DNA of 64,000 nucleotides from Lactuca virosa (GCA_928212115.1 CAKMRJ010004445.1:74450044-74514043); one strand, 5' to 3'. Numbered from the stretch's first letter, positions 1 through 11,556 are shown. Made by a program: numbers and translations. The notes: generated by a model from the sequence alone, not told the origin.

Positions 1-1175
1 GGAGTAAAGTCATAAAAATCCAATCTTGGATGTTAGAAGCAAGCCATGCTTGAGTTATGAGCTTTATGAGGAAAGAGGATGAGTGTTTTGAGTGTTTGTG
101 ACCTAATCAGCCATGCAAAGGCTTAAAGTCATTGACTTTATGGAGTAAGGGCCATTAGAGAGTCCAGATCCGGGGTTTTAGGTAACGTCTTAACTGATTA
201 AGACCAAGTGATTAGAAAGAGTGAATCTGGGGAGTACGCTGAGCGTAATTCATGTACGCCCCGCGTACTGCTCCAGTGTCCGCGATGGCCAATCTGGATT
301 CGTGAGTACGCTGAGCGTACCAAGAGAGGTATGCCCCGCGTAACCTCACTGTGGACTTATGGGCTAAGTCTAATTTTAGGCCTTGAGTGTTGGGCCTGGA
401 GTTTGGGCTTGTTGAAATAGAGTTTCGGACCAGAGGATTATGTATAGGTGCTTTAGGCCCTTGGGTTGGGTTGCCTTTTTGACTTGAGAGTTGGGCCTCG
501 GGAGAGCCCATTTATTATTGGGACTTGGTGGGCCCAATGGCTTTTAGGTTGTTGATGGTCTGGTTAGTGGACCTCCTGTAGACCTAATGAGTGAGAGTCT
601 GGACTTAGTTCCTAATTGGGTTAATTGTGGATTTGGATCAGAGTTAGAGGCAGGTGCGTGGCAACAACGTTTTTAGGGGGTGTTCATCATTTGAGGTGAG
701 TCTTCTCACTATACTTACCATGAGTGGTATTCTTGTGTGACTGAGATGTCTTATGTGCTTATTTGTGTATTGTGATATTCTTCATTATGTATTTGTGATT
801 TATGCTGAGTATTGTTATTATGAGCTTATTGAGTTAGGACCAGAGGGTCCACCTGAGTTCTGGGATCGGAGGGTCTTATCTGAGTATAGCCATGAGAGGC
901 TACTGAGATGTGTGTGGTATTTTGGGGAATTCACTAAGCTTCGTGCTTACCGTGTTATGTGTTATGTGTTTTAGGTTTTTCTCAAGATCGCGGGAAGGCA
1001 CCAGCTTGATTGTACACACCAGAGAAAGAGTTATGTTCTGAGGATCCTGGATTATTAAACAAACAATTATGGAGATGCATTTTGTAAACTAAATTAATGA
1101 GATTTTGTGAAATGTGTTCTGAGGTTTATATGAAATTAAAAATGAAAAATTTATTTGAAAATTTTCGTTGTTACA
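1..1175 (+). mobile_element. Element A: left (5') LTR, truncated by window edge
   Basis: This is the 3' portion of a long LTR. It matches 6205-6826 followed by 39433-40020 nearly end to end, with roughly 5% differences by eye, so those segments are the other LTR of the same element. It ends in GTTGTTACA at 1175 and is followed at once by a tRNA-Met primer binding site, which fixes both boundary and orientation. About 684 bp of its 5' end lie outside the window. It carries a cluster of GTACGC-N3-GCGTAC palindromes at 234-345. Confidence 0.9.
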
Positions 1176-1178
1176 AGT

Positions 1179-1190
1179 TGGTATCAGAGC
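1179..1190 (+). promoter_or_regulatory. Element A primer binding site (initiator tRNA-Met)
   Basis: TGGTATCAGAGC lies three bases after the LTR end. This is the standard plant LTR-retrotransposon minus-strand primer site, complementary to the 3' end of initiator tRNA-Met. Confidence 0.9.
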
Positions 1191-2107
1191 CTTGGTTTGA
1201 GGGATTCGGATGGACCTTCGGGTATATCTGGACTCAAACTGAGGATTTGAGAAATTTTTTCAAAAGAAATGATTTTTCTAAAACGAGCAAGAGTTTCTAA
1301 GAGAAAAACAAGAAGGAGTAGTGTGTACAATCAGCCAGAGCCCGAATGGTGATTTCCCAAAATACCCTTACTTATTTGTGTTATGAGTTATTATTGAGAT
1401 ATTAGTGATGCATGCTAGATGATAGGCTAGGTATTTCATATTCTAGGGCTAGAGTTGCCTGATTTGTGATGCCTTTGCCTAGGAATTTTGCTATCTGTGA
1501 TGTGCTTTGAGTATGTGCGGAGTAAGAGTATCCAGCAGAGATATTTTAGAGAGCTTGAGTAGAGGAATAATCTAGGAGAGATACCTAGATGAGCAGTTGA
1601 GGAGCCTACTGAGAGAATAGTTAGATATCCGCGAGGGGGTAGAGTTACTTGAGTTTGGTGATACCTTTTGAGTGTAAGTGGAGTAGTAACCTAGAGTGGT
1701 TTTATGTGTTTGTAGAGATTATTCGATACCCGAATGTTGTTTGCTTCGTGCTTTGTGGAACTCTTGATGATGGGAGTCAGCTACTAAGTGGATATGACGA
1801 TATTCAGGAGGTAGATGACTGGCATCATAAGGAGTTCTTCAGCAGCTGATGGCAGAGAAGTGAGGGAACCTAGGAAGAGCCTAGGTAGTGGCCTTAGTCA
1901 GATGAGTACGCTGATAGAGGAGAGTATTCACTGGGAAGCGACCAGGTTTAGTGGGATTGGTGATCGAGAAGGTTGAGGAGCTACTTAGGAATTCTGGGAC
2001 GATCCGTATGGAAAGTATGGGTAGATGTGGCAGGTAGTATGGGCTCGTACTACTGAAAGCAAAGGACCCGTACTCGAAACAGGCAGAATACCATAGGTTC
2101 TAAGTAG

Positions 2108-2198
2108 CAGATTGAGAGGAGATAACATGGTTCAGGTACCATGATTCACAGCAGATTGAGGGGTTATCACATGGTTCGAGTACCATGATTCATGGCGG
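2108..2198 (+). repeat. Two-copy 44-bp direct repeat with internal inverted repeat
   Basis: Two consecutive units start with CAGATTGAG and contain CATGGTTC followed by GTACCATGATTCA. Within each unit CATGGT and ACCATG form a short hairpin. It lies in the non-coding interior of element A. Confidence 0.6.
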
Positions 2199-4025
2199 TT
2201 AGTGATTCTGGTTTTACCAGTTGTCCCATGGTGGTTGATTAGTCTGAGATCAGGTGATAGAGTGTGGGGCCAGAGGGCCATGTCGAGCAAGTTTTAATGG
2301 AGTATACCTTGAAAGGGAGATTGAGTTCGTTTCCGAGAGATTTTATTGGTAAGATGCCAGTTGGAGCCGCAAGGCTCAGGGATGAGTATAGATGATGCTT
2401 ATTAGAGGAACGAGGTTTGAGTCTAGCCATCGGCTGATGGATGAGACGTCACCTTCTATGGCAAGAGTTGTGTTGTTCTCGTTTCCTGGGAGAAGCATAG
2501 GAGATATCGAGTTTCCGGTTTCAGAGTTTGGAGGCAAACCCCGTGTGGTAGCAATGGTGGCGACCTTTTCATCAGAGTATTTGGGCAGTTTGTCTGCTGT
2601 GAGGTATTTCTTGTACCATGGAGTCATTAGTGGAGGCTGAGATGGAAGAGACCGAGGAAGGTGCCTTTTTGAGTGTGGCATTCTTTTAGCAGCAGTTTCA
2701 TGTGGTCAAGAGGAATATGCCGGGGCGGTGGCCCTCGTTGTTATGTTGTGTATCGGTTGTGAAAGTGAGGTCTTGTGCTTGGATGATGATTCCCGTGTTG
2801 GGAGGCTGGTCGAGGAGTCAGAGACGAGGTGTGTGATAGTGCATGATTTCCGGACAGAGGGTCAGGATTTTCGGAACAGTTGAGGTGTCCAACGGTATAT
2901 CGGTCAGAGATTTCGAGATGACTAGAAAAAGTCATGCTGGGAGGATTTTGAGATTTGGTCTGAGACGGGATATTCGGAGTTGCTTGGTTTCCTTCGGGAA
3001 GATCATTGAGTGTTTTCATGGTATGTTTCCAGAGTCAAGAGTAATGTACCTGGTGAAACAGTCCACGGATTAAATTGTTGGTATGCCGGCTGGTAATGGT
3101 TCGAACCCTGAGTGGGGGAGAACTGGGTATTCAATTGAGAAGATAAGCAATTCGTTCAAGTACGGTTAGAGAGCTGATTATGGAGATCTGCGGTGCGTAC
3201 ACATGAAACCTAGGATATTGGTGGATGTGGCGAGGTGCGACGCGGGATGATGTATGAGTATGTACTTAAGGAAGGATGAGTGAATCCACAGCATGTGGCC
3301 GTTGGTCAGAGGATTTATTATGGCTAGAGATTTTTCGGGTTTGCAAATGTTGAGTTCGAGGCGGTTGGGTCGCTGAGTTCAGGGTGCAATAGTTGAGATT
3401 CGCGGGTATAGGTATAGATTCTGATTTATACTCCTGAAGGGCAGCAGTTGATTTGTCAACCAATTTCAGAGTTGGGATGAGTGGTTCGTATGGCAGTGAT
3501 CAACAGAGGGTGGAACTTCGGATTTCATCAACATGCATTCATTCGTTGATGTTTCCTCCGTGTTTCAATTGGGAGATGAGAGTATTTCGAGGTTTCGAGT
3601 TGTGTAGGTGGAAGATCAGTGGTTAAGGCAAGACCGCGTGAGACGCTGTGATGGTATACCGAGGTACCCGAGTGGGATGAGCTAACTTTTGGTCATGTTA
3701 GGACTCGAGTTGCGAGATAGCGAGTGGAGTACCGAGTGATTTTGTTCCAGTGGGAACCCATCAGTTAATTGTCGCCGGAGTGAGACTGTCTAAGGGTGTA
3801 TCTGTGCTAAGACTAGTGCCTTGCTTACAAGAACATACATCAGAAGTTGTGGTGCATAAGCTGGGTGGGTGTAAGCACCTAACTATGTTGAGCTGCAGAG
3901 CATGAGTTGGTGACCTCAGTGTGGTGGTGACTTGATGATGAGAATATGGGGGATAAGAGAGCAAGTGATCCGAGTGGGGGTATTCGCTTGTTATTATCAG
4001 GAAAAACTGTGCAGTGAGCCCATGG

Positions 4026-4380
4026 TGAGTCAGTAAGAGAGTGTCGTGATACTACGGAGAGCCATAGTGTTCACTGGATAGTGGGAGAGTGTTGTGATAC
4101 TACGGGAGTCGTGGTATTCACTAGTCAGCTAGAGAGTGTCGTGATACTGCGGGGAGCCGTAGTATTCACTAGTTAGAGAGGGAGTGTCATGATATTGCGG
4201 GGAGCCGTAGAATTCACTAGTTAGAGATAGAGTGTGTGTGTTGTGATACTACGGGGAGCCGTAGCATTCACGAGTCAGTGAGAGAGTGTCACAAGTCTAC
4301 GGGGGAGACCGTAGCGCTCAGTAGTCGACAAGGGTGAATAATGTTCAAAGGAGAGCTGTAGTATTCACTACTCAGAGTAT
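4026..4380 (+). repeat. Approx. 48-bp tandem repeat, 6-7 diverged units, each with a hairpin
   Basis: Successive units have the skeleton GAGAGTGTCGTGATACT, then CTACGGGGAGCCGTAG or a variant, then TATTCACTAGTCAG. The core is an inverted repeat, CTACGG and CCGTAG around GGAG. Units differ by substitutions and small indels, so the array is old. It lies in the non-coding interior of element A. Function unknown. Confidence 0.8.
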
Positions 4381-5503
4381 AGTGCAGAGGAGTTCTTAGG
4401 CTTGGGTAGCCTTACCGCTTGAGTCTTCCGGAGCCTGTATGCCGAACCAGGGGCGAGACGGGGATCTCTGTGTCGGTTGGGAATCGTTGTATCCCTGGGA
4501 TAAGGAGGGATTATCGTAATCGGAAGGAATTGGAAAGATGGTGTATGGATAATCCGCAAATTTTGGGTCATGAGTTGAGTACCAGATTGGAAATGAGTGA
4601 TTCCAGTTCTGCTATTGGATCTGACTCTCGAGCTCGAGTCCGGATCCATTCGTGTATTGAATAGGTGAGATGAGGTTTCGGATTCGTGGATGGGTTTCAT
4701 TTTGGAGGGGGAGTATTGACCTTCCTCTGATATCTTAGGCCGGAGTGGATCAGTTTCGTTGGTATGAGAAGTACCGCGAGATGCAGGGAACCAGTGGGTG
4801 GTAGACGGAAGAGGTCGGAGGTGAGGCGATTTCAGAAGAGTTGTAGCATTCGCTTGGGGTAAAGCGAACTTCATGACTTGTGCGTCACTATGAGCCGAGA
4901 TAGTTATTGAGAGGTGAATGCTGGTATGTCATTTTTGGGCGTGCAGTGGCTAACCTTTGGAGGTTCAACTTGTTGGGTCGGAGTCGACCTGGTGCTCAGT
5001 GTTGGAAGGGACAGTTGAGAGAAGCTGGGGCTTATGTTTAAGAGTATCATAGGATCGTTTCGAGCTGTCTTGACCGTTTTCTTGCGCCTGAGGACAGAGT
5101 TTTGAGGATCATTCCTTCAGAAGAGTTCTGATAGTTGTTCAGGCGGTGGGTCCTTAGGGGATTATGACCTTTCCGTTTCTTTTGAGTTGCGATCAGGATC
5201 GATTAGAGAATCAGAGTTGGAAGAGTGTTCTTAGAGTCTGCTAGTCGATGGGCGATTAGCAGGATGATGTTTGCGAGAGTGGTCTGGCAGGGAGATAGAC
5301 CACTAGAGTTTCAAGTTCTGGAAAGTCAGATCGAGTATCGCAGCGGCAGTTACGTCTGTCTTTCTTCGGGTCGGGAGTTCCCGTTGGGTCCAGGTGTCTT
5401 TGGAGGAGATTGTTGAATGATTTGAGGCCCTTTCGGTGGTGCTTCATGGGTTTTGGGTTCAATCTTTGTGATTATAAGGAGCGATTTCGAGGGCGAAATC
5501 TAA

Positions 5504-5520
5504 TTCAAGTGGGGGAGAAT
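5504..5520 (+). promoter_or_regulatory. Element A polypurine tract
   Basis: AAGTGGGGGAGAAT directly precedes the TGTAACATCC start of the 3' LTR. It is the expected plus-strand priming site. The text just upstream resembles the 3' end of the gypsy polyproteins in array C. Confidence 0.85.
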
Positions 5521-5738
5521 TGTAACATCCTATTTCGGGTCGTCAGTGGTTAGGGTTCGTGGGCTGCAACCCGGACATGAGGAAGTCTCGGGGTTGCGAC
5601 GAGTTTCTAGAAGCTTATGGCATCTCATCACCTTTCCATGGGTTTGAGGTTCATGGGAATCAAGGTTATATCGATGAAGTATCGGAAGTTTGAAGTTGTG
5701 GCAAGATAAGTCCCTTGTTTTATAAAGGTAGCAGCTGA

Positions 5739-5825
5739 GTACGCTGGGCGTACATATGTGTACGCTTAGCGTACTCGTGTGCGTGATTTTCAAGCGGAGT
5801 CACCTAGTACGCTGGGCGTACTAGG
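5739..5825 (+). promoter_or_regulatory. Cluster of interrupted palindromes GTACGC-N3-GCGTAC upstream of LTR TATA box
   Basis: Three copies occur, at 5739-5753, 5760-5774 and 5807-5821, with centres TGG, TTA and TGG. The third extends to a 23-bp palindrome (CCTAGTACGC and GCGTACTAGG around TGG) at 5803-5825. A second cluster lies downstream of the TATA box at about 6439-6550, and its left-LTR counterpart at 234-345. The dyad form suggests a dimeric protein site; function is inferred only. Confidence 0.6.
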
Positions 5826-5858
5826 CACAGAGTGGAAACCCTAATTGTTGGTGAGTCC

Positions 5859-5869
5859 CCTATATAAAG
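5859..5869 (+). promoter_or_regulatory. TATA box of element A LTR
   Basis: CTATATAAAGG is followed after about 45-80 bp by a leader-like stretch containing CCCTCC and ATCATC. Position inside the LTR fits the U3/R promoter. Confidence 0.6.
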
Positions 5870-6821
5870 GATATGATGGCCTCATTCCTGGCCACCATTC
5901 CCAGACACCAAACCCTCCTAACCCGAAATCATCATTCTTATAGCTTGTGAGTGCATTTGAGAGCTTGTGAGTGTAATCTTGTGTTCTTGAAGTGGAGAAG
6001 AAGCCTTGGTGAAGAAGGAGTATGAGTCCAGGCTTTTGGATCTGAGCTTAGCTGTGTGGAAAGCTTCACATAGAGGTAAGCTTTCTCACTCTTTTGATTT
6101 ATGCATTGATATGGAGTATTTTAGGGTTTTGTCCCAAAAGATGGAGACTTTATGAGATAATGAGCTCCAGAGACCTTGATCAACCCCCTTTTAGTGTATT
6201 TTGTGGAGTAAAGTCATAAAAATCCAATCTTGGATGTTAGAAGCAAGCCATGCTTGAGTTATGAGCTTTATGAGGAAAGAGGATGAGTGTTTTAAGTGTT
6301 TGTGACCTAATCAGCCATGCAAAGGCTTAAAGTCACTGACTTTATGGAGTAAGGGTCATTAGATAGTCCAGATCTAGGGTTTGAGGTAATGTTTTAACTG
6401 ATTCATACCAAGTGAGTAGAAAGAGTGAATCTGTGGAGTACGCTGAGCGTAATTCCTATACGCCCCGCGTACTGCCCTAGTGTCCCCGATGGCCAATCTG
6501 GATTCGTGAGTACGCTAAGCGTACCAAGAGAGGTACGCCCAGCATAACCTCACTGTGGACTTATGGGCTAAGTCTCATTTTGGGCCTTGAGTGTTGGGCC
6601 TGGAGTTTGGGCTTGTTGAAATAGAGTTTCGGACCAGAGGATTATGTATAGGTGCTTTGGGCCCTTGGGTTGGGCTTGCCTTTTTGACTTGAGAGTTGGG
6701 CCTTGGGAGAGCCCATTTATTATTGGGCCTTGGTGGGCCCAATGGGTTTTAGGTTGTTGATGGTCTGGTTAGTGGACCTCTTGTAGACCTAATGAGTGAG
6801 AGTTTGGACTTAGTTCCTAAT

Positions 6822-6826
6822 TGGGT
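6822..6826. repeat. Target site duplication (tgggt), left copy, of copia B
   Basis: TGGGT precedes the left end of copia B and recurs at 39428-39432. The uninterrupted left LTR of element A has a single TGGGT at the homologous place (near 617-621), so this is a genuine 5-bp duplication. Confidence 0.95.
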
Positions 6827-7166
6827 TGATGAGTTGAAAAACTCTTAGATCGATTAGATCTTCAACAGGCTAAACAATAAAAGCAAACAAACACAATAAA
6901 CACGATATAGAAACAAGTAATGCTTAATGATTCAAATGTAGTCACGCCTCAGCAGAGCTCGATTAAGAACTTCCACTTTAGAAGCGAGCTAGGGTTTGTA
7001 GTACAATTATCAGAATGACAATAAAAGCGCTACTAATAAAGGATGCATGCATGCACCTTAAATACTAAAACCCTAATAAAACAAAACACGATTGGACATG
7101 CCCAAACCGTATAACAAAACTGGGCTAAGGACCGAGCCCAACGACGCAACCCTACTAGACCCAACA
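6827..7166 (-). mobile_element. Element B 3' LTR
   Basis: A 340-bp repeat of 39088-39427. On the minus strand it begins TGTTGGGTCT and ends CAACTCATCA. It directly follows the polypurine tract. Six substitutions separate it from the other LTR. Confidence 0.95.
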
Positions 7167-7181
7167 ATCTCCCCCTTTGAG
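7167..7181 (-). promoter_or_regulatory. Element B polypurine tract
   Basis: On the minus strand CTCAAAGGGGGAGAT abuts the 3' LTR. The ORF3 stop codon (7182-7184) immediately precedes it, so coding sequence runs right up to the priming site. Confidence 0.9.
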
Positions 7182-10100
7182 TCAAATGGGGCGAGACTTC
7201 ACTTCGGTGGAGGTTGAGAAGTTCGCTTCACAACCTTGAACAATCTTGGAATGATGGCAAGAAGAGTTTGTCTGGATAAGCTCAAGAATGTACTCCAAAA
7301 GGGAATTGGAGAATAGATGTTTGTCAGCCAGAGCAAATAAGCATCTTTGACCTTCGACTCTAAGAAACATGACAGTGTGAGACTGTGGATCAATTTTTCC
7401 CTTCACCATTAGCTTAGTGTCACCAGCCTTCCCAACAGGCTTGATTATGGGTCTCTTGTGTATAGCAGTGGCAATCTCCTGATCCATCTTCACCACTTCA
7501 TGAATGTAACACACTAGCATACGCTTGATATGATCAATGATGGGCTCATATTCTTTCTGATTGGAGAGTAGGATGTTGATCATAAGAATCCAATCATGTG
7601 GATTCAGATTTGGTAAATCAGCAAGGGAAACCATATGGACCGAACCATCTGATCCTCGAGTCACAATTAACTTGATGTTAATGAACTTCCCTGCTGCAGT
7701 AGGTTTCAGCATCTTAATTGTTGTGATCTTCTTGTTACTCCAGGTAAGGTACTGAGGTTGAGAGAATTCATGATAATATTCAAGCAAGTCTTGATCAACC
7801 TTTAGGTCAGGAGAAGGAACCGCTACTACAGACTCAAAGCAGTGAAAGATGAAGGCTCTACGAGTGATTGGCATGTCAAATTGAGAATCTTTAGAATTCT
7901 CGACATTAAATGAAAGAACAGGCTCCAGCCAATGTGAACTTGGAGTTTCAATAACCTCCTTTCGTAGCCTTTCCAACGTCCACAGAGGAAACATTGATTT
8001 CCTCTGATTAAGCAGATTCGCTTTTCTCTTCTCATTCTCCTTATTAATGGCATCAGTGACTTTTTCTTTAATCTCCTGAGCAGAGGGCTTAGCTTTGAGA
8101 GGACTTGATTTTGGAATCGTTTCTTCAATAACAACATCATCCTCATCATCACTATCAGCAGCAACTCCTTTTCCCTTATCCTGCATGCCCGAACCTGAAG
8201 TTTTTTTCCCTTTCGGTTTAGTAACCACCTTCGGTTGTTGTGGTTTCGGTTTCGGTTGTTGATGATTCGGTAATGTGGTTTCGATGGTTGAGATGAAGAC
8301 TTCGGCCCTTCTCCCCCTTGTTGCGGAGAGTCAGCGGACTCTGGAACACCCTCTATCCGGCTTAGAATGTCCAGAGCAGGCCGTAACTTCTCAGCCAAAT
8401 GACGTCGAACCGTGATGGTAAGAACAGAATCGTAGGCTTCAAGAAGATGAAGGAGAATAGAGTGAACATTACCAACAGAGGTTTTAACTACAGACCGCTC
8501 CGAATGCAGTTCGTCAAGATCCTTGTTCGCTTGATTAAGCTTGAGAGTCTGGGTTTTGAGTTAAGTGGTCCTCAGAGCAAGTTCATCCATCACTTTGTTT
8601 TCCAAGGCAAGATCTGCCTGAAGTTGATCCAATCGTTCATTGACAGAAGCTTGATGTTTGATGTGATCAGAGGTGAGGTTCTTGCGAAGCACCTCAAAAA
8701 GCTCTTTCTCCTTTTGAATAGATTGAGTGAGGGTCTGAACCGAAGCGTTGACCTTGTTAGCATTCTGCTCTGCTGTGCCCTGTAAAGATTCAAGGAAAAT
8801 GTTGGCGTTAGAAATTAGTTTATCGACTTTTTCGGTCGCCTCTATACAAGCTTTTGTTGAAGCATCAATAGCAGAAGTGGCTTTGGAGATGGAAGCTTCG
8901 TGTTCCTTGACCCAGGAGGCCATTAATCCTTTTATAGCAGACTCAGAAGAGGAATCCTGAGTAGAGGAGGAGGCGATCAGCTTATCTAGCTTCTCATTCA
9001 GCTCCTTGAGATGGCGCTTGGTGACAGGGGCATCATCATCATCGTCACTTAGCACCCTGTAGGGACTATAGTAGAAGGTGTCATAATCAACATTTTCACC
9101 ACCAAGAACAGTATTGATCTCTGTCGATTGGGTAGGTGATAGAGGTTTGGTAGTAACAGGGGTTTCGGGTGCTGAAGTACGAACCCCCGTATCAGATACG
9201 TTGGTCTGAACTCCAGTGGTGGTTGTGGTTGTAGCTTCAGAGAAAATAGGTGTTGGAATGGGAATGGTAGAGGAAGGTTGTGATGTGATGATAGGGAAAA
9301 TGGGAGGTAAGGAAATAGGAATGGAAACAGGTGTAGGAGAAGGTGCTTGGGAGCGAACATGTACCTCTAGCGTAGGCGAACGAGGTGGTGTACCACCACG
9401 AACCGAACCTTCATCATCTGAGCTTTCGCTCTCAGATTCGCGAGGAATGGTGGGTTGATGACCAGTAGGCACGTACTCAGAGTCGGAGTCGCTTGATGAT
9501 TGAAGAATGATCTTTCGAGCAGGTTTCTTGACCTTCTTCTGCCTGGGCTGGGAAGGTGTTGCCTTCTCAGACTTTCACTTCTTTGGAGTCTGAACCTTTG
9601 ATACTTGACCTCCTTTATCCCCCTTTTTTGCTTCTTGCTTCTTGCCCCGCTTAGCAGGTTTGTCTGCTTCCTCAATAGATTTTACCATTTCAGGAGTAAG
9701 TTCCCTTGGACCAGAAGAGGGAAGCTTCTTGTACTCCTGAATAAGCTTGCTCGCAGAGGACACACAAGCATACATTGTCTCAGGAATGGAGCCAACAAAG
9801 AGAAACTTCGACGGATGAGTGACAATAATGTTTGTGGTATGAAATGTAGCAATGGAGGAGAGCAGTGATTCTGCCATGATAGGAACATGATAACGCTCCA
9901 TAACCCATTGAGTGATAATGGTCCAGAACCGGGCACAGGAAATTTCTGTGTGGCGAGAAGCTGATGACAAACTTTGGACAAGTTGAAGCCACAAAACCAA
10001 ACCATAATCAAGGTTGACACCATGGTACAACCCATAAAGCAGAGCCATGAAAGACTTGCTAGCACCATCAGATCCTGCACTTCGTTCAGAAAGTCCTTTG

Positions 10101-10567
10101 AAGAGAAGGGTGAAGAGGCCATTCCATTGAGGAGGAAGGCATGATTTCTTGAACTTGGTCACAGTAGTTAGGGTTTCAGTGTACCCCATGTTGTAGAACA
10201 TCGAGAAAAGCTGACCTGTTGAGATGGAATCAGGATTCACCATGGATTCGTCAAAAGGGAGCCCTAGCAGCGAGCAAAATCGACTCTTGGAGATTAAAGC
10301 TTTCTGGTTGAGAATGTCGAAGTAAATCTTGTCTGTACCTTTGTCGTACGTAGCAGTGGAATAGATTTGAGAGAGACATGCCATTGGAACGACTTCCACC
10401 GTTGATAGAGCTTTGATGAGTGGGGAATACTTTAGGCATTCCACCACTTGATACATGCAAGTATCGTAGAGGAACGGTGTAAGATCGATCAACAAGTTCT
10501 GGTTGGGCTTGATTGTGAGAAGAGTGGAGCGTGCAGTGGTCTCTTGAACGGAGGAAGATTTTGCCAT
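7182..10567 (-). pseudogene. Element B third ORF (Sirevirus env-like), broken
   Basis: The frame runs from an ATG at 10565-10567 (followed by AKSSSVQE) to a stop at 7182-7184, about 1,130 codons. It has a TGA near 9573, a TAA near 8561 and one frame change near 8260; the first three segments share one frame. The N-terminal third (about 10567-9700) is a globular domain like those labelled putative plant transposon protein. It is followed by a Lys-rich stretch, an acidic Ser/Pro/Thr-rich linker, a probable coiled coil (8620-9020) and a second globular segment (7182-7990). I see no convincing signal peptide or transmembrane segment, so env-like is a positional label. It sits between pol and the polypurine tract. 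An ATG 33 codons further up also exists. Confidence 0.75.
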
Positions 10568-11551
10568 TGTTGAAGCTTGATGAAGAAGATGAACAGTGAA
10601 AACTAAATCACCTTCTTTTGCTTGAGAGATTTGAAGTGTGGTAGAGAAGAATCCCACAGAAATCAATCCCTTTTATATGATTTTGAAGAGAGAGAAAAAT
10701 CGGGAGCAATGATTCCATTAATATGGGAAACGACGCCTAAAAAGCGTGATTGGACAACTAGCAACCCCGATAAAACAGCTGATGACGCATGATTAGGTAA
10801 CGATTCAAATTCACGCGCCTTCCATACTTATCCTCTTTTCAAATTACCAATCGATTAGACTTCCTGGTGTGGCACCGCTTGAACCTTCAATCAAATCGTT
10901 ATTACCATAATTACTGAAGGCTTTATACTGACGCATCCCTTCGTTTGGAAATAACTGCATTACATCGTTAGGAACCGAAGCAATATATTTATGAATAGCT
11001 TATGAACAACCAAACAAGACTTTTGGAAAATGCAAGATTTTTGTGCACGATAGTGTCAAAGATAAAGAAATAAATCAAACTATTTGTGGGAATTTGTGAT
11101 GTCATTTAAGACATAAAGCAGTGGATCCCAGGCACAAATCTCTTCCTTCAAAGTCAAGAGAGACTTCAAAGTGCTTGTTTGGATTCCCGTTGAATTACGA
11201 TCAAGTACTTGTTGAGAAGCATTGAAAGGCATCTTTTATATATAAGGCTATTAAGGGTGGCTTTCGCTTCAGTTCTGGCTTCCGATACTTGATATAAGAC
11301 CGAAATAGAACGAAGTACTTGTGAGACCGATGTGGCCTGTTAAACAAGTAGGTTTGGAACATATTCAGTGACTTGTTGATAAGTGTTAATTAGAAATATC
11401 AAACAAAAAATAAAACTTGGATCCTTTGGGAAGAAAAGCCTTGGTGAAAGACATTTTCATGAGGATCTCTCAAAAATAAAAGGAGATTCCAGGGTACTTT
11501 CGTAAAATTGGATTCGTTAATTTAAAGGGTGAAATCTAGAACATTTAATTG
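10568..11551 (-). mobile_element. Element B spacer between pol and ORF3, part adjoining ORF3
   Basis: No coding signal. This is the left part of the pol-ORF3 spacer (other part 31305-32142), split by gypsy array C. It probably contains the ORF3 leader. Confidence 0.6.
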
Positions 11552-11556
11552 TTCAC
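11552..11556. repeat. Target site duplication (ttcac) of gypsy array C, left copy
   Basis: TTCAC directly precedes the TGTGACAACTG start of LTR1 and recurs directly after LTR3 at 31300-31304. No equivalent pair flanks either internal copy, so the whole array occupies one insertion site. Confidence 0.93.

Larger units (their letters stand above)
1191..5503 (+). mobile_element. Element A: non-coding internal region (LARD-like)
   Basis: About 4.3 kb between the PBS and the polypurine tract contains no recognisable gag, protease, reverse transcriptase, RNase H or integrase motif in any frame. Open frames are at most about 170 codons and look random. Only the last stretch before the polypurine tract resembles the tail of an autonomous gypsy element. 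Long LTRs flanking a non-coding interior are typical of non-autonomous LARD-type derivatives mobilised in trans. Extreme decay of an autonomous copy is the alternative, but the modest LTR divergence argues against complete erasure of coding sequence after insertion. Repeats inside are listed separately. Confidence 0.65.
5521..6826 (+). mobile_element. Element A: right (3') LTR, 5' part, interrupted by copia B
   Basis: The LTR starts TGTAACATCC after the polypurine tract and runs to 6826, where copia B is inserted. It resumes at 39433 and ends at 40020. Removing the insertion and one TSD copy gives an LTR of about 1.89 kb. A good TATA box (CTATATAAAGG) lies at 5859-5869, and three GTACGC-N3-GCGTAC palindromes sit 35-120 bp upstream of it. 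The match to the left LTR across the interruption is continuous, which proves the insertion. Confidence 0.93.

Noticed and set aside
1179..1190. Possible tRNA gene suggested by TGGTATCAGAGC
   Set aside because: Only the primer-site complement is present, with no cloverleaf. The same holds at 15114, 23208, 39071, 43595 and 52678.
4026..4380. Regularly spaced repeat resembling a CRISPR array
   Set aside because: Units are contiguous and diverged, with no unique spacers, in a eukaryotic genome.
4368..4874. 168-codon minus-strand open frame in element A
   Set aside because: No domain, overlaps tandem repeat sequence, and both strands are open here by composition.
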